From: Hyphomicrobiales bacterium | GTDB lineage: Bacteria; Pseudomonadota; Alphaproteobacteria; Rhizobiales; Xanthobacteraceae | NCBI GenBank assembly: GCA_009377695.1 | Contig: WHTP01000015.1 | Location: forward strand, 1 to 64,000 | DNA: 64,000 bases | Direction of reading: 5' to 3' | In this document: positions 24,843 to 34,002 of the stretch, piece after piece | Numbering within the stretch: the stretch's first letter is position 1 | Layout of the letters: every line of letters begins with the position of its first letter | The notes under the pieces: generated by a model | Told to the model about the DNA's origin: nothing | The model's input: only the letters and a program-made list of their open reading frames with translations | Database searches by the model: none | Program-made: the position numbers and the translations under genes

Positions 24843-26117
24843 CTAAGGCGACGGCGCTTTCCGGCTGCAGAGATCGAGCGCCGTGGCCAGGTAGATCTTT
24901 GCGGCAGCCACACAATCGTCGACCAGAACATGTTCGCCATAAGCATGCATGGAGACGCGGCCACTGTCGGGATGCATTCGCCCGCCCGGACCGAACGACA
25001 GACAGGGCACGCCGTAGGCCGTGAGGTGCACGGCGTCCGCGCCGGGCCGCCGGATGATGGGAGCTGGGCTTTCGCCCATGACCTCCGCCTGCGCGGCGCC
25101 GAGCGCCTGGACGACCGGCCGTTGGCCATCCAGCGTGGTCGGGGGATCGCTGACATAAACATGCAGGGCAGGCTCAGGCGTGCCGGTTCGTTCCGCAAAT
25201 CCCTGTAAGACGCGCCGCAGATCGCGCTTCACGGCGTCCACGGTCTGGCCGGGCACAGTCCGGATATCGAGGTAGAGGCTGCACGAATGCGGGTTGCGCG
25301 ACAGCCGCCACGGCGCGCCGCCACGGATCGCCGCAATCGTCACGTTTGGATGCTCGCCCATGTACACGTGCGCAGCCGAATAGGCGCGCGTCCATTGCGC
25401 GATGTCGCTCTGCAGTTCGTGCATGACCGCGATGGCGTTGACCACGTTCGGCTTGTTGGCCAGCGCCGAATGCGCGACGGTTCCGCCGACCGTAATGCGC
25501 ATCCAGATGCAGCCCATGTTGGCGACGGCGATGCGCAGCCCGGTCGGCTCGGCGAGCACGGCGAAATCCGCGGTGACGCCGTGCGTCACCAGATGACGCG
25601 AGCCGATGCCGTAGCCGGAATACTCGAGGCCCTGAAACTCTTCGATGGCCGTTTTCTCGATTTCGCCGACCACCGCACCGAACGAGATGTCACCCGCGAG
25701 CTTGACGCCGGACTTGATGATCGCCTCGATGGCGACGAGCGCCGAAGCAAGCCCGCTCTTCATATTGTTGGCGCCGAGACCGAAGATCCAGCCGTCGCGG
25801 AACGTGGCCTTGGGCCTGAATCCGTCGCCCGCGAGATGCTCCTCATCGCCGGCGTAAGACGTGTCCATGTGACCGGTGAACAGGAGATTGAGGCCGTCGC
25901 CACGACCGCGCAGATGGCCGACCGCATTTGGCCGGGCCTGATCGACCAGTGGAAGATCGGTCTCCATGCCGGACCTCCGCATCCGCTCTACGAGATAATG
26001 CGCGACACCGATCTCGCTGCCGGTCGGGCTTGAGATATTCACGAGGTCGGCCAGGCAATCGCGCACATTGTCGGCTGTGACGTGCGCAGCCGTTTTAGAA
26101 AAGTCGGGATGCAGCAT
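24843..26117 (-). CDS. M20-family (ArgE/DapE-like) metallopeptidase or amidohydrolase
   Basis: This 424-residue protein is a zinc-dependent M20 amidohydrolase by fold, with the metal-site motif GHMDTSY (H83, D85), a glutamate pair region GEIEKT (E152, E154), and the lid domain GCIWMRITVGGTVAHSALA. The motif that normally supplies the metal-bridging aspartate reads GANNMKSG, so asparagine 118 replaces it. That may change metal affinity or mark a distinct subfamily. The C-terminus ends with SMHAYGEHVLVDDC, typical of the last metal ligand. Likely substrates are N-acyl amino acids or small peptides. It precedes a TctC receptor gene and may be co-expressed with it. Confidence 0.85.
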   Translation of the reverse strand: MLHPDFSKTAAHVTADNVRDCLADLVNISSPTGSEIGVAHYLVERMRRSGMETDLPLVDQARPNAVGHLRGRGDGLNLLFTGHMDTSYAGDEEHLAGDGFRPKATFRDGWIFGLGANNMKSGLASALVAIEAIIKSGVKLAGDISFGAVVGEIEKTAIEEFQGLEYSGYGIGSRHLVTHGVTADFAVLAEPTGLRIAVANMGCIWMRITVGGTVAHSALANKPNVVNAIAVMHELQSDIAQWTRAYSAAHVYMGEHPNVTIAAIRGGAPWRLSRNPHSCSLYLDIRTVPGQTVDAVKRDLRRVLQGFAERTGTPEPALHVYVSDPPTTLDGQRPVVQALGAAQAEVMGESPAPIIRRPGADAVHLTAYGVPCLSFGPGGRMHPDSGRVSMHAYGEHVLVDDCVAAAKIYLATALDLCSRKAPSP

Positions 26118-26152
26118 TTAGAGCTCCTGCGGGGGCTTGGGGACACCGCCCC

Positions 26153-27163
26153 TTATTCTTCCGGGGCCTCGACGATTGGGTCGTAGCGGGCGGTATCGAA
26201 ACCGATCAGGTTCCAGGACTGCTGCATATGCGGCGGCAGCGGCGCTGTGACGTCAATCACGCCGCCACGCGGATGCGGCACCGCGATCCGTCGCGCCAGG
26301 AGGTGCAATCGGTTCTGGATTCCACCGGGAAATTCCCAGTTCTCCTTAGAAAAGTATTTCGGATCGCCCACGATCGGATGGTTGACATGAGCCATATGGG
26401 CGCGGAGCTGATGAGTGCGGCCGGTTACCGGCTTGAGTGACAGCCAGGCGAGTTGCCGCGCCGCGGTCTCCACCACCGCGTAATAAGTCACAGCATGACT
26501 CGCGCCCTCGTCGCCATGCTTGGCGATACGCATGACACTCTCGTCCTCGCGCTCATCCTTGGCGAGGTAGGTCGAGATTCGCCCTTGTGTCGGCTTCGGG
26601 ACGCCCGCGACCAGCGCCCAATAGATCTTGCGGGCGGCGCGCGAGCGGAACGTCTTCGATAGCGCCGTGGCGGCAAAGCGGGTCTTCGCCACCAGGAGGC
26701 AGCCAGCGGTATCCTTGTCGAGCCGATGCACCAGCCGCGGCCGTTGGCCATCCTTGCCGCTCAGCGAGCCCAGTATGCCATCCAGGTGGCGCACGGTGCC
26801 GGAGCCGCCTTGCACCGCGAGCCCCATCGGCTTGTTGAGCACCATCACGTCGTCATCTTCGTACAGCGTGATCGACTTGATGAAGGCGCGGTTCTTCTGG
26901 TCCTCGGTCGCGTTCTCGCGCGGCTTCGGCGCGTCGAGCTTGAGCGGCGGGATGCGCACCGCCTGCCCTGTCTGCAGCCGATCCTTCGGTTGCGCGCGCT
27001 TACCATTCACGCGCACCTCGCCTTTGCGGATGATGCGCTGGATGTGGGAGAACGACAGCCCCGGGAACCGTGCTTCGAAAAAGCGGTCGAGCCGCATGCC
27101 GTTCTCGTCGCCGGTGACGGTGACGGTCTGCACGCCCTTCGGCATGGTCGATGGCACGCTCAC
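26153..27163 (-). CDS. RluC/RluD-type ribosomal RNA pseudouridine synthase
   Basis: This 336-residue enzyme has an N-terminal S4 RNA-binding domain (about 20-70; MRLDRFFEARFPGLSFSHIQ) and a catalytic domain whose nucleophile lies in HRLDKDTAG (D149 with the start used here). TGRTHQLRAHMAH is the second family motif. It isomerises uridines in 23S rRNA. The GTG at 27163 is chosen because it overlaps the stop codon of the upstream exporter (GTGA); an ATG at 27145 also follows. Sequence resemblance is closest to RluC, but RluD cannot be ruled out. Confidence 0.88.
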   Translation of the reverse strand: MSVPSTMPKGVQTVTVTGDENGMRLDRFFEARFPGLSFSHIQRIIRKGEVRVNGKRAQPKDRLQTGQAVRIPPLKLDAPKPRENATEDQKNRAFIKSITLYEDDDVMVLNKPMGLAVQGGSGTVRHLDGILGSLSGKDGQRPRLVHRLDKDTAGCLLVAKTRFAATALSKTFRSRAARKIYWALVAGVPKPTQGRISTYLAKDEREDESVMRIAKHGDEGASHAVTYYAVVETAARQLAWLSLKPVTGRTHQLRAHMAHVNHPIVGDPKYFSKENWEFPGGIQNRLHLLARRIAVPHPRGGVIDVTAPLPPHMQQSWNLIGFDTARYDPIVEAPEE

Positions 27164-28428
27164 GACGGCTTGTTCCTCTCTCCGCTCAGCACCTGCGCCG
27201 CGGGCAATTCGTCGTAGGTACGGGTACGCCAAAGCTGCGGGAAAAGGAACATCCAAAGGACCGCGACTGCAAAGACGCCAATTCCGCCAACCAGCACCGC
27301 CGGCGCCGCGCCGATGGCTGCGGCAACCGCGCCGGCACGGAAATCGCCAAGATAGTTCGACGTGCCGGTGAACATTCCGTTCACCGCACTGACCCGCCCG
27401 CGCATTTCAGGTGGTGTACGCAATTGCACCAGCGCGAAGCGGATGACCACGCTGACGACGTCTGCGGCGCCCATGACGCAGAGTGCGGCCATCGACAGGA
27501 TCAGGTGGGTCGACAGCGAAAAGATGATCGTCGCCGCGCCAAACGTTCCGAGCACGACGAACAGCACCTTGCCGATCGGAAGGGTGAGCGGACGGCGTGC
27601 GAGCATCACCGACATCGCAAAGGCGCCGACGCCGGGCGCCGCGCGCAGCAATCCGAGGCCCCACGGTCCCGTTTCGAGGATGTCGCGGGCGAATACCGGA
27701 AACAGCGCCGGCGCGGCGGCGAGGAATACTGCGCACATGTCGAGCGAGATCGTTCCGAGAATGACGCGGTCGCGCCAGACGAAATCAAACCCGCCGAGCA
27801 GCGACTGCAGGCTCACCGGCTCGCTCGCGCGCGGCACGCGCTTCATATGAATGAGGAAGATGAAGCTCGCGCCGATGCACCAGAAGGCGACGGCGAGCCC
27901 ATAGACGGTTCCCGGCCCGAGGCCATAGAGGAGCCCGCCGATGACGGGGCCGATGATCATTCCGAGTTGATTGGATGACGCGAACCATGCGGTCGCCGAC
28001 GGCACCACCGCTCGCGGCACCAGCGCCGGGATGATCGCGACCATGGTCGGGATCTCGAAGGCCCGTCCGGCCCCGACCAGAGCAATGATGATGTAGATGA
28101 CCAGCGGATCGAGCGAACCCATGATCGTGCCGACCGCGAGGATCGCCGCCGCGGCCGCCTCGCCTAGCTGGCAGATCAAGAGGATCGTGCGATTGTCGTA
28201 ACGATCGGCGACGTGTCCCACGAGCGGCGTGAGCACAAACATCGGAACGAACTGCGCGATGCCAAGAAGACCGAGGTCAAGTGCGCTGCCTGTCAGCGTG
28301 TAGAGCTGCCAGCCGACCGCCACCACCAGCATCTGAAACGACAGGATCGACACGATCCGCCCGATCCAGAACATCGTGAACGCGCGGTAGCTGAACGCGG
28401 ACCGCGCGGGAGCGTCGGAGTCGGTCAA
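27160..28428 (-). CDS. MFS exporter, EntS-like (MFS_3) family
   Basis: This 422-residue membrane protein has 12 helices of the MFS_3/EntS type. Landmarks are FTMFWIGRIVSILSFQMLVVAVGWQLY in helix 1, the loop motif GHVADRYDNR after helix 2, ALVGAGRAFEIPTMVAIIPALVP between helices 4 and 5, and TPPEMRGRVSAVNGMFTG in the second half. Relatives export siderophores or drugs, but the substrate here is not evident. Its stop codon overlaps the start of the pseudouridine synthase gene, so translation of the two is coupled. Positions 28429-28524 upstream hold no gene. Confidence 0.85.
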   Translation of the reverse strand: MTDSDAPARSAFSYRAFTMFWIGRIVSILSFQMLVVAVGWQLYTLTGSALDLGLLGIAQFVPMFVLTPLVGHVADRYDNRTILLICQLGEAAAAAILAVGTIMGSLDPLVIYIIIALVGAGRAFEIPTMVAIIPALVPRAVVPSATAWFASSNQLGMIIGPVIGGLLYGLGPGTVYGLAVAFWCIGASFIFLIHMKRVPRASEPVSLQSLLGGFDFVWRDRVILGTISLDMCAVFLAAAPALFPVFARDILETGPWGLGLLRAAPGVGAFAMSVMLARRPLTLPIGKVLFVVLGTFGAATIIFSLSTHLILSMAALCVMGAADVVSVVIRFALVQLRTPPEMRGRVSAVNGMFTGTSNYLGDFRAGAVAAAIGAAPAVLVGGIGVFAVAVLWMFLFPQLWRTRTYDELPAAQVLSGERNKPS

Positions 28429-28524
28429 GGCTGGGATCCTGCGCGAAACGCGCCGAGGTCGGCGGAATGGTGAATCAATAACACCTGACGCCGGACGCGC
28501 TCGTCTCAGCCGAACGGCCGATAG

Positions 28525-28881
28525 TCACTGGCACCGCTGCATCTCTGTGACCGGCTCCCGGTTCCAGCCGACCACCAATCGGTCGCCGCGCCAGTCGAGC
28601 ATAATCGGGATCGTGCTGGTTTTCCCCTCGACCGCGCAACGGCCTTGCAGATACCAGACGTCCTTGACCCGATAGCTGCCCACGACAGTGCAATCGGCAT
28701 TGAACCAGCGCACCGACATCGGCTCGACGATCAAAGGCGTTTCCTGGCGTGTATAGAGCTCGCCGTCACAGGCATAGGGCGCGAGCGCCCAGCGCCCGCC
28801 CGGCGACTGCGCCGCCGCCGTGCTTCCGATCAAGACGATCATCAGGCACGCTGCGGCCCGCGTGAGACGCGGTGTTGTCAC
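28525..28881 (-). CDS. Small exported protein of unknown function
   Basis: This 118-residue protein has a signal peptide (RLTRAAACLMIVLIGSTAAAQ) and a compact mature domain with four cysteines (YACDGE, NADCTV, GRCAVE and QRCQ), likely two disulfides. The pattern GRWALAPYACDGE...PLIVEPMSVRWF resembles small periplasmic beta-barrel proteins of Hyphomicrobiales with no assigned function. It overlaps rarA by four bases (ATGA), so it is translated as the last gene of a degP-like, rarA, unknown transcript. Confidence 0.7.
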   Translation of the reverse strand: MTTPRLTRAAACLMIVLIGSTAAAQSPGGRWALAPYACDGELYTRQETPLIVEPMSVRWFNADCTVVGSYRVKDVWYLQGRCAVEGKTSTIPIMLDWRGDRLVVGWNREPVTEMQRCQ

Positions 28882-30224
28882 TTCGTCCTGTCCTTCCGCA
28901 GCTTTGCCCAGTACTCCAGGCGCTTTCTGATCTCGCGTTCGAAGCCGCGTTCGGGTGGATCGTAGAATTGCTGCCGGCCAAGCGCTTCCGGGAAGTAGTC
29001 CTGTCCGGAAAATGCGTCGGCCGCGTCGTGGTCGTAATCGTAGCCCTCGCCGTAGCCTTCCGATTTCATCAGCCGGGTTGGCGCATTGAGGATATGCTTG
29101 GGCGGCAGCAGCGAGCCGCCCTCCTTTGCGACGCGCTTGGCGGCGCCGAACGCTGCGTAGGCCGCATTCGATTTCGGCGCAGTGGCGACATAGATCACCG
29201 CCTGCGCGATCGCGAGCTCGCCTTCGGGGCTGCCCAGGAAATCATAGGCGTCCTTGGCGGCATTGCAGATCACCAGCGCCTGCGGATCGGCCAGCCCGAT
29301 GTCCTCGACCGCCATGCGCACCACGCGCCGCGCAAGGTAGAGCGGGTCCTCGCCGGCGTCCAACATACGTGCGAGATAATAGAGCGCGGCGTCGGGATCG
29401 GAGCCTCGTACCGACTTGTGCAGCGCCGAGATCAGGTTGTAGTGGCCGTCCTGCGACTTGTCGTAGATCGGCGCACGGCGCTGCACGATCTCCTGCAGCT
29501 TCGCCGCGTCGAAGGTCTCGCCGGCGCGGGCAGCGCGCCAGACCTCTTCCGCCAATGTCAACGCGGCGCGTCCGTCGCCATCGGCCATGCGGATGAGCGA
29601 GGCGCGGGCCTCGGCGTCGAGCGGCAACGGTTTGCCTTCGATCGCCTCGGCGCGCGCCATCAACTTCTCGACTGCAGCAGCGTCGAGCGACTTGAACACC
29701 AGCACACGCGCACGCGAGAGCAGCGGCGAGTTCAGCTCAAACGAGGGATTTTCAGTGGTGGCGCCGACGAGCACGATGGTGCCGTCCTCCATCACCGGGA
29801 GGAACGAGTCCTGCTGAGCGCGGTTGAAGCGGTGGATCTCGTCGACGAAGAGGAGCGTGCCCTGCCCGGTCTCGCGGCGCGCACGCGCCGCGTCGAACAC
29901 CTTCTTGAGGTCGGCAACGCCAGTGAAAATTGCGGAGATTTGCTCAAAATGCAGCTCGGTCGCATCGGCGAGCAGCCGCGCGACGGTGGTCTTGCCCGTA
30001 CCGGGCGGTCCCCAGAAAATCAGCGAGCCGAGCGTGCGGGTGTCGAGCATGCGCGTGAGCGCGCCGTCGGGTCCGAGCAGATGGTCCTGTCCGACGACGT
30101 CGGCGAGTACTCGAGGCCGCAGCCGGTCCGCCAGCGGCCGGGGCGCATCGCGATCAAGGCCCGCCGCCGCGAACAGGCTTGGCCCCGTCAGGCCTGGCCC
30201 CTCGCGTCGGGCGCGCGGGCTCAT
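28878..30224 (-). CDS. rarA: Replication-associated recombination protein A (AAA+ ATPase)
   Basis: This 448-residue AAA+ ATPase (RarA/MgsA, Mgs1/WRNIP1 family) acts at stalled replication forks. It has Walker A GPPGTGKT (72-79), Walker B LLFVDEIH (D128, E129), sensor 1 LVGATTENPSFELN, and the family's tetramerisation domain with KSVRGSDPDAALYYLARML followed by RRVVRMAVEDIGLADP. Length is normal. It overlaps genes on both sides by four bases, forming an operon with the upstream serine protease. Confidence 0.95.
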   Translation of the reverse strand: MSPRARREGPGLTGPSLFAAAGLDRDAPRPLADRLRPRVLADVVGQDHLLGPDGALTRMLDTRTLGSLIFWGPPGTGKTTVARLLADATELHFEQISAIFTGVADLKKVFDAARARRETGQGTLLFVDEIHRFNRAQQDSFLPVMEDGTIVLVGATTENPSFELNSPLLSRARVLVFKSLDAAAVEKLMARAEAIEGKPLPLDAEARASLIRMADGDGRAALTLAEEVWRAARAGETFDAAKLQEIVQRRAPIYDKSQDGHYNLISALHKSVRGSDPDAALYYLARMLDAGEDPLYLARRVVRMAVEDIGLADPQALVICNAAKDAYDFLGSPEGELAIAQAVIYVATAPKSNAAYAAFGAAKRVAKEGGSLLPPKHILNAPTRLMKSEGYGEGYDYDHDAADAFSGQDYFPEALGRQQFYDPPERGFEREIRKRLEYWAKLRKDRTK

Positions 30225-31642
30225 CCGCGCAATTCCACGGACATTTGCTGGCCGCCGCGCCTGATCACGATGCGCCAGAGGCGCGTCTGCTGCCGACTGA
30301 GCTTGTCGAGGTCGCTGGTGCGCCTCATCTTGTGGTTGTTGACCGTCAGCAGCACGTCACCAGTCTGGAAGAAGCGCTGGCCGATGGAGCCGTTGGCAAC
30401 ATCGACGACGACCACGCCTTCGGCGCCGGGATCGAGGCGCAACTGATCGGCGAGCAAGGGGGACAGATTGGACACCTTCACGCCTTGGAACGGCGAGCGA
30501 CTCTCAATGACGATTTCGTCGCGAGGCAATTCCGGCGCCGCTTCGAGCGCCACCGTTACGGTCATGTCCCGGCCGGCGCGCTGGATGCGGAGGCGGCTGG
30601 TGCCGCCGATCATCTTGGTGGCGAAGCGGTAGTCGAAGGCATTCGAGTCCTCGATCTCCTGGCCATCGAGCGCCACGATCAGGTCGCCGGTGCGCAGGCC
30701 CGCACGGGCAGCCGGGCTGTCTGGCGTCATCTGCGTGATCAGGGCGCCGGACGGCCGCTTGAGGCCGATGCTTTCGGCGATCTCGGCGGTCACGCCCTGC
30801 AGGCGCGCCCCGAGCCACGGCCGCTTCACGACATTGCTGCCGTCCCGCGCCGAGGACACGACGACCCGGACCATGTTGGCAGGAATGGCAAAGCCGATGC
30901 CGACTGATCCACCGCCACGCGAGAAGATCGCGGTATTGATGCCGACCACTTTGCCCGACATATCGACCAAGGCGCCGCCGGAGTTGCCGGGATTGATGGC
31001 GGCGTCGGTCTGGATGAAGAACTGATAGTCGGTGATACCGACCTGGGTGCGCGCCAGCGCCGAAATGATGCCGTGCGTCACGGTCTGGCCGACTGCGAAC
31101 GGATTGCCGATCGCGAGCACGAGATCGCCGACCTGCAGCGCGTCGGAATCGGCGAATTCAAGCGCAGGGAAGCGTTCGTTATTGCCCTTGATCCGCAGCA
31201 CCGCGAGATCGGAGCGCGCGTCCTTGAGCACGATCTCGGCCTCGAACTCGCGCCGGTCAGCCAGCGAGACCTTCACCTGGTCGGCGCCATCGATGACGTG
31301 ATGGTTGGTGACCACGAGGCCGGCCGGATCGATCACCACGCCGGAGCCAAGCGAGCGCTGCTGCTGTTCGTTCGGGCCCGGCATTCCCGGAGCCCCGAAG
31401 AAGCGGCGGAAGAAGGGGTCCTCGAACAACGGGTTGCGAGTGGTGACGGTCCGCGCGGCATAGACGTTCACGACCGCCGGCGCCGCCTTCTGGACCACCG
31501 CCGCATAGGAGAGTTTGACCTCGTCAACCGACGTCGGAACCCGCCGCTCCTGAGCTGTCGCGCCCACCAGCGTCGCGGCAAGGACGGCGATGGCCGACAG
31601 AACCGAGGGCAGCAGCAGGCGCAATGGCAGGCACGATGTCAT
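30221..31642 (-). CDS. Do-type (DegP/DegQ) periplasmic serine protease
   Basis: This 473-residue envelope protease has a signal peptide (residues 1-30), a trypsin-like domain with catalytic H115 (TNHHVID), D145 (ARSDLAVL) and S221 (NPGNSGGA), and two PDZ domains (about 280-370 and 385-470). It degrades or refolds misfolded periplasmic proteins. The ATG at 31642 is used because it starts the signal peptide; the frame upstream is spurious. It heads a transcript with rarA. The rarA-degP linkage is a common arrangement in this order. Positions 31643-31820 are a divergent promoter region. Confidence 0.92.
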   Translation of the reverse strand: MTSCLPLRLLLPSVLSAIAVLAATLVGATAQERRVPTSVDEVKLSYAAVVQKAAPAVVNVYAARTVTTRNPLFEDPFFRRFFGAPGMPGPNEQQQRSLGSGVVIDPAGLVVTNHHVIDGADQVKVSLADRREFEAEIVLKDARSDLAVLRIKGNNERFPALEFADSDALQVGDLVLAIGNPFAVGQTVTHGIISALARTQVGITDYQFFIQTDAAINPGNSGGALVDMSGKVVGINTAIFSRGGGSVGIGFAIPANMVRVVVSSARDGSNVVKRPWLGARLQGVTAEIAESIGLKRPSGALITQMTPDSPAARAGLRTGDLIVALDGQEIEDSNAFDYRFATKMIGGTSRLRIQRAGRDMTVTVALEAAPELPRDEIVIESRSPFQGVKVSNLSPLLADQLRLDPGAEGVVVVDVANGSIGQRFFQTGDVLLTVNNHKMRRTSDLDKLSRQQTRLWRIVIRRGGQQMSVELRG

Positions 31643-31820
31643 GGGGCCGAATCCGGGTCGCGGGAAGCCGACATATAAGGCCGTTGGCGTGGCGATTGAA
31701 GGGCACAAACGCCCGTTGGACAGGCGGGCCAAATTGTCCTGGCAGCCCGGACGGCGGCGACAAGGAAGGCGATGCCGAATAGACTGCCCCCCGTTCGAGT
31801 GTTCCCTCCAAGAGGCCATC

Positions 31821-33428
31821 GTGACGCAGCCATCCGCCGAAGCCATGCCCCGTGCCACCCCATCGTCCACGACCACGACCAGCGTCATGATCTATGGCAT
31901 CGCTTTCGTGACCGGTGCCATCGTAATGAGCTTCGAGATGCTCGGGTCGCGCTACCTCAATCCCTATTTCGGGAGCGGCATCTATACCTGGGCCTCGCTG
32001 ATCTCAACCGTCTTGATGGCCCTGACGCTTGGCTACTTTCTCGGCGGCTGGCTTGCCGACCGTACCGCTTCGCTCTGCGTATTGGCGGCGACCGTGCTGA
32101 TCGCCTCGGTCTATATGCTCGTGCTGCCCTCATTCGCCGCGCCCCTGCTTGAGCTCCTGCTCGCCGATATCGAGGACGTGCGCACCGGCAGTCTGGTCGC
32201 ATCGCTCGCGATCCTGCTGTTTCCGGTCACGTTCTTCGGGATGTACTCGCCGTTCGCGATCCGGCTGATGCTGCGCTCGGCGCAGAGCTCGGGCACCGTG
32301 TCCGGCACCGTCTACGGCGTCTCGACCTTCGGCTCGATCGTCGGCACGCTCGGTACCACGTTCTACCTGATCCCGATCATCGGCACGCGCGCCATCACGC
32401 TGTGGCTAGGAGCCGCCGGCGTCGTCTGCGGCCTGATCCTGTTGGCAATTGGCCGCGCCGACCGCAAGGCCGGCGCGGCTGCGGCGGCGCTTGTGATCGC
32501 GCTCGTCCTCGCGTCTATCCCCGCGTCCGCCCAAAATACCCTGATCGACGAAAGCGTGCGCGCCGAGATCCTCAAGCGGAAGGATGGGCGCCTCGCCCAT
32601 GTCGAGAGCGAATACAACGACATCTACGTCACCAAGCGGCGCAACCAGCTCATCATGACATTCCAGCTCAAGGGCTGGGACTACACCGAGTCGATTGCAA
32701 ACCTCGAGGACCCGGACGACCTGCCGCTGCCCTACTCACAGGTGATGACGTCCGCCTCGCTGCTCTACCCGACCAAGATCAAGCGCATCCTCATGATCGG
32801 CCTCGGCGGCGGCTCGATCTCGACCTACTTCGGCCGCGCGATGCCCGACGTCCATATCGACACGGTCGAGCTCGACCAGCGGGTGATCGACGTCGCGAAA
32901 CAATACTTCGCCGTCCGTGAAACTCCGCGCGTGCGCTATATCGCGGCCGACGGTCGCGTGTTCCTCAACCGCAGCAAGGATCTCTACGACCTGATCCTGC
33001 TCGACGCCTATCGCGGCGGCTATGTGCCGTTCCACCTGCTGACCCGCGAGTTCTACACGCTGGCCAAGAACCGGCTCACGCCCGGCGGCGCCATCGCCTT
33101 CAACATCCATGACGGCACCAAGCTCTATCATTCGACAGTAAAGACGCTCGGCGAAGTGTTCCCGACGCTCGATCTTTATCCGTCGGGCGTGGGCGAAGTG
33201 ATCGCGACGCTGAGCGCTGATCCGAAATTCGACCGCGATGCGCTGGCGAGCCACGCCGCCGCGCTGCAGCAGCGCTATAATTTTCGGTTCGCGCTGCCCG
33301 ATGTGCTCAAGCGCCGCATGCCAAACCCGCAAGGCGAAGCACGTGGCGGCGTGACCATCACCGATGATTTCGCGCCGGTGAATCTCTACGATACGATCGA
33401 CGCGGCCAAGCCGAAGCGGAAGAAGTAG
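31821..33428 (+). CDS. Membrane-anchored spermidine-synthase-like methyltransferase-fold protein
   Basis: This 535-residue protein joins an N-terminal membrane region (about 22-235, roughly eight helices, with IYGIAFVTGAIVMSFEMLGSR) to a C-terminal spermidine-synthase-like Rossmann domain with GLGGGSIS (327-334) and VELDQRV (349-355), ending in TDDFAPVNLYD. Proteins with this fused architecture are common in bacteria, but whether they transfer aminopropyl groups is not established. A GTG start at 31821 is supported by a GAGG site and gives a normal N-terminus; an ATG at 31845 is possible. It shares a terminator with rplQ. Confidence 0.85.
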   Translation: MTQPSAEAMPRATPSSTTTTSVMIYGIAFVTGAIVMSFEMLGSRYLNPYFGSGIYTWASLISTVLMALTLGYFLGGWLADRTASLCVLAATVLIASVYMLVLPSFAAPLLELLLADIEDVRTGSLVASLAILLFPVTFFGMYSPFAIRLMLRSAQSSGTVSGTVYGVSTFGSIVGTLGTTFYLIPIIGTRAITLWLGAAGVVCGLILLAIGRADRKAGAAAAALVIALVLASIPASAQNTLIDESVRAEILKRKDGRLAHVESEYNDIYVTKRRNQLIMTFQLKGWDYTESIANLEDPDDLPLPYSQVMTSASLLYPTKIKRILMIGLGGGSISTYFGRAMPDVHIDTVELDQRVIDVAKQYFAVRETPRVRYIAADGRVFLNRSKDLYDLILLDAYRGGYVPFHLLTREFYTLAKNRLTPGGAIAFNIHDGTKLYHSTVKTLGEVFPTLDLYPSGVGEVIATLSADPKFDRDALASHAAALQQRYNFRFALPDVLKRRMPNPQGEARGGVTITDDFAPVNLYDTIDAAKPKRKK

Positions 33429-33452
33429 GCAAAGCCCGTGCGATCAACAAAC

Positions 33453-33480
33453 AAAAAGGGCGGCAGCAGCCGCCCTTTGC
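33453..33480. terminator. Bidirectional intrinsic terminator
   Basis: AAAAAGGGCGGC-AGCA-GCCGCCCTTTGC forms a strong GC hairpin with A-rich and T-rich flanks. It lies between the spermidine-synthase-like gene and rplQ, which converge, and should end the alpha operon on one strand and the other gene on the opposite strand. Confidence 0.85.
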
Positions 33481-33500
33481 ATGAATCCAATGGGAAGCTG

Positions 33501-33941
33501 TTACGGCGTCGCCTCGGCGGTCGCCGGCGCTGCGGCCTTGGCCGCCTCATGACGGGCAAGATCGTCCTTGCCCTTGGCGTCGACGTCGCGGTCAACCAGC
33601 TCGATCACTGCACGCGGCGCCGAGTCGCCGTGCCGGAACCCAGCCTTCATCACGCGCGTGTAGCCGCCGTTACGATCCTTGTAGCGCGGGCCGATCACCT
33701 CAAAGAGTTTCTTGACGATCTCGATGTCGCGCATCTCGGCAATCGCCTGCCGGCGGGCGTGCAGATCGCCACGCTTGCCGAGCGTGATCAACTTCTCGAC
33801 GACCGAGCGGAGGTCCTTCGCCTTCGGCAGCGTGGTGACGATCTGCTCGTGCTTGATCAGCGCTACGGCCATGTTGGCGAACATGGCGCGGCGATGCTCA
33901 GCCGTTCTGTTGAGCTTCCGGTGGGCATTGCCGTGACGCAT
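33501..33941 (-). CDS. rplQ: 50S ribosomal protein L17
   Basis: This 146-residue L17 begins with [19 protein letters not shown] and contains [20 protein letters not shown] and [16 protein letters not shown]. The last 25 or so residues are a lysine/alanine-rich tail beyond the E. coli length (127), common in alphaproteobacteria. The start is set by homology; the open frame upstream is a shifted reading of rpoA. It is the last gene of the alpha operon, 61 bases after rpoA. Confidence 0.97.
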   Translation of the reverse strand: MRHGNAHRKLNRTAEHRRAMFANMAVALIKHEQIVTTLPKAKDLRSVVEKLITLGKRGDLHARRQAIAEMRDIEIVKKLFEVIGPRYKDRNGGYTRVMKAGFRHGDSAPRAVIELVDRDVDAKGKDDLARHEAAKAAAPATAEATP

Positions 33942-34002
33942 CGCGGACTCCTGATTCCGTAAGAGCTGGCTCCCGGAGCAGCGCGCCCGGGACACAAAAA
34001 CC

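Noticed and set aside
28872-30446. 524-codon plus-strand frame opposite rarA
   Set aside because: Antisense to a clear AAA+ ATPase with all motifs; composition is typical of shadow frames.
31590-31820. Upstream extension of the spermidine-synthase-like protein
   Set aside because: Arginine-rich sequence overlapping the divergent protease start; the GTG at 31821 with GAGG site gives a sensible N-terminus.
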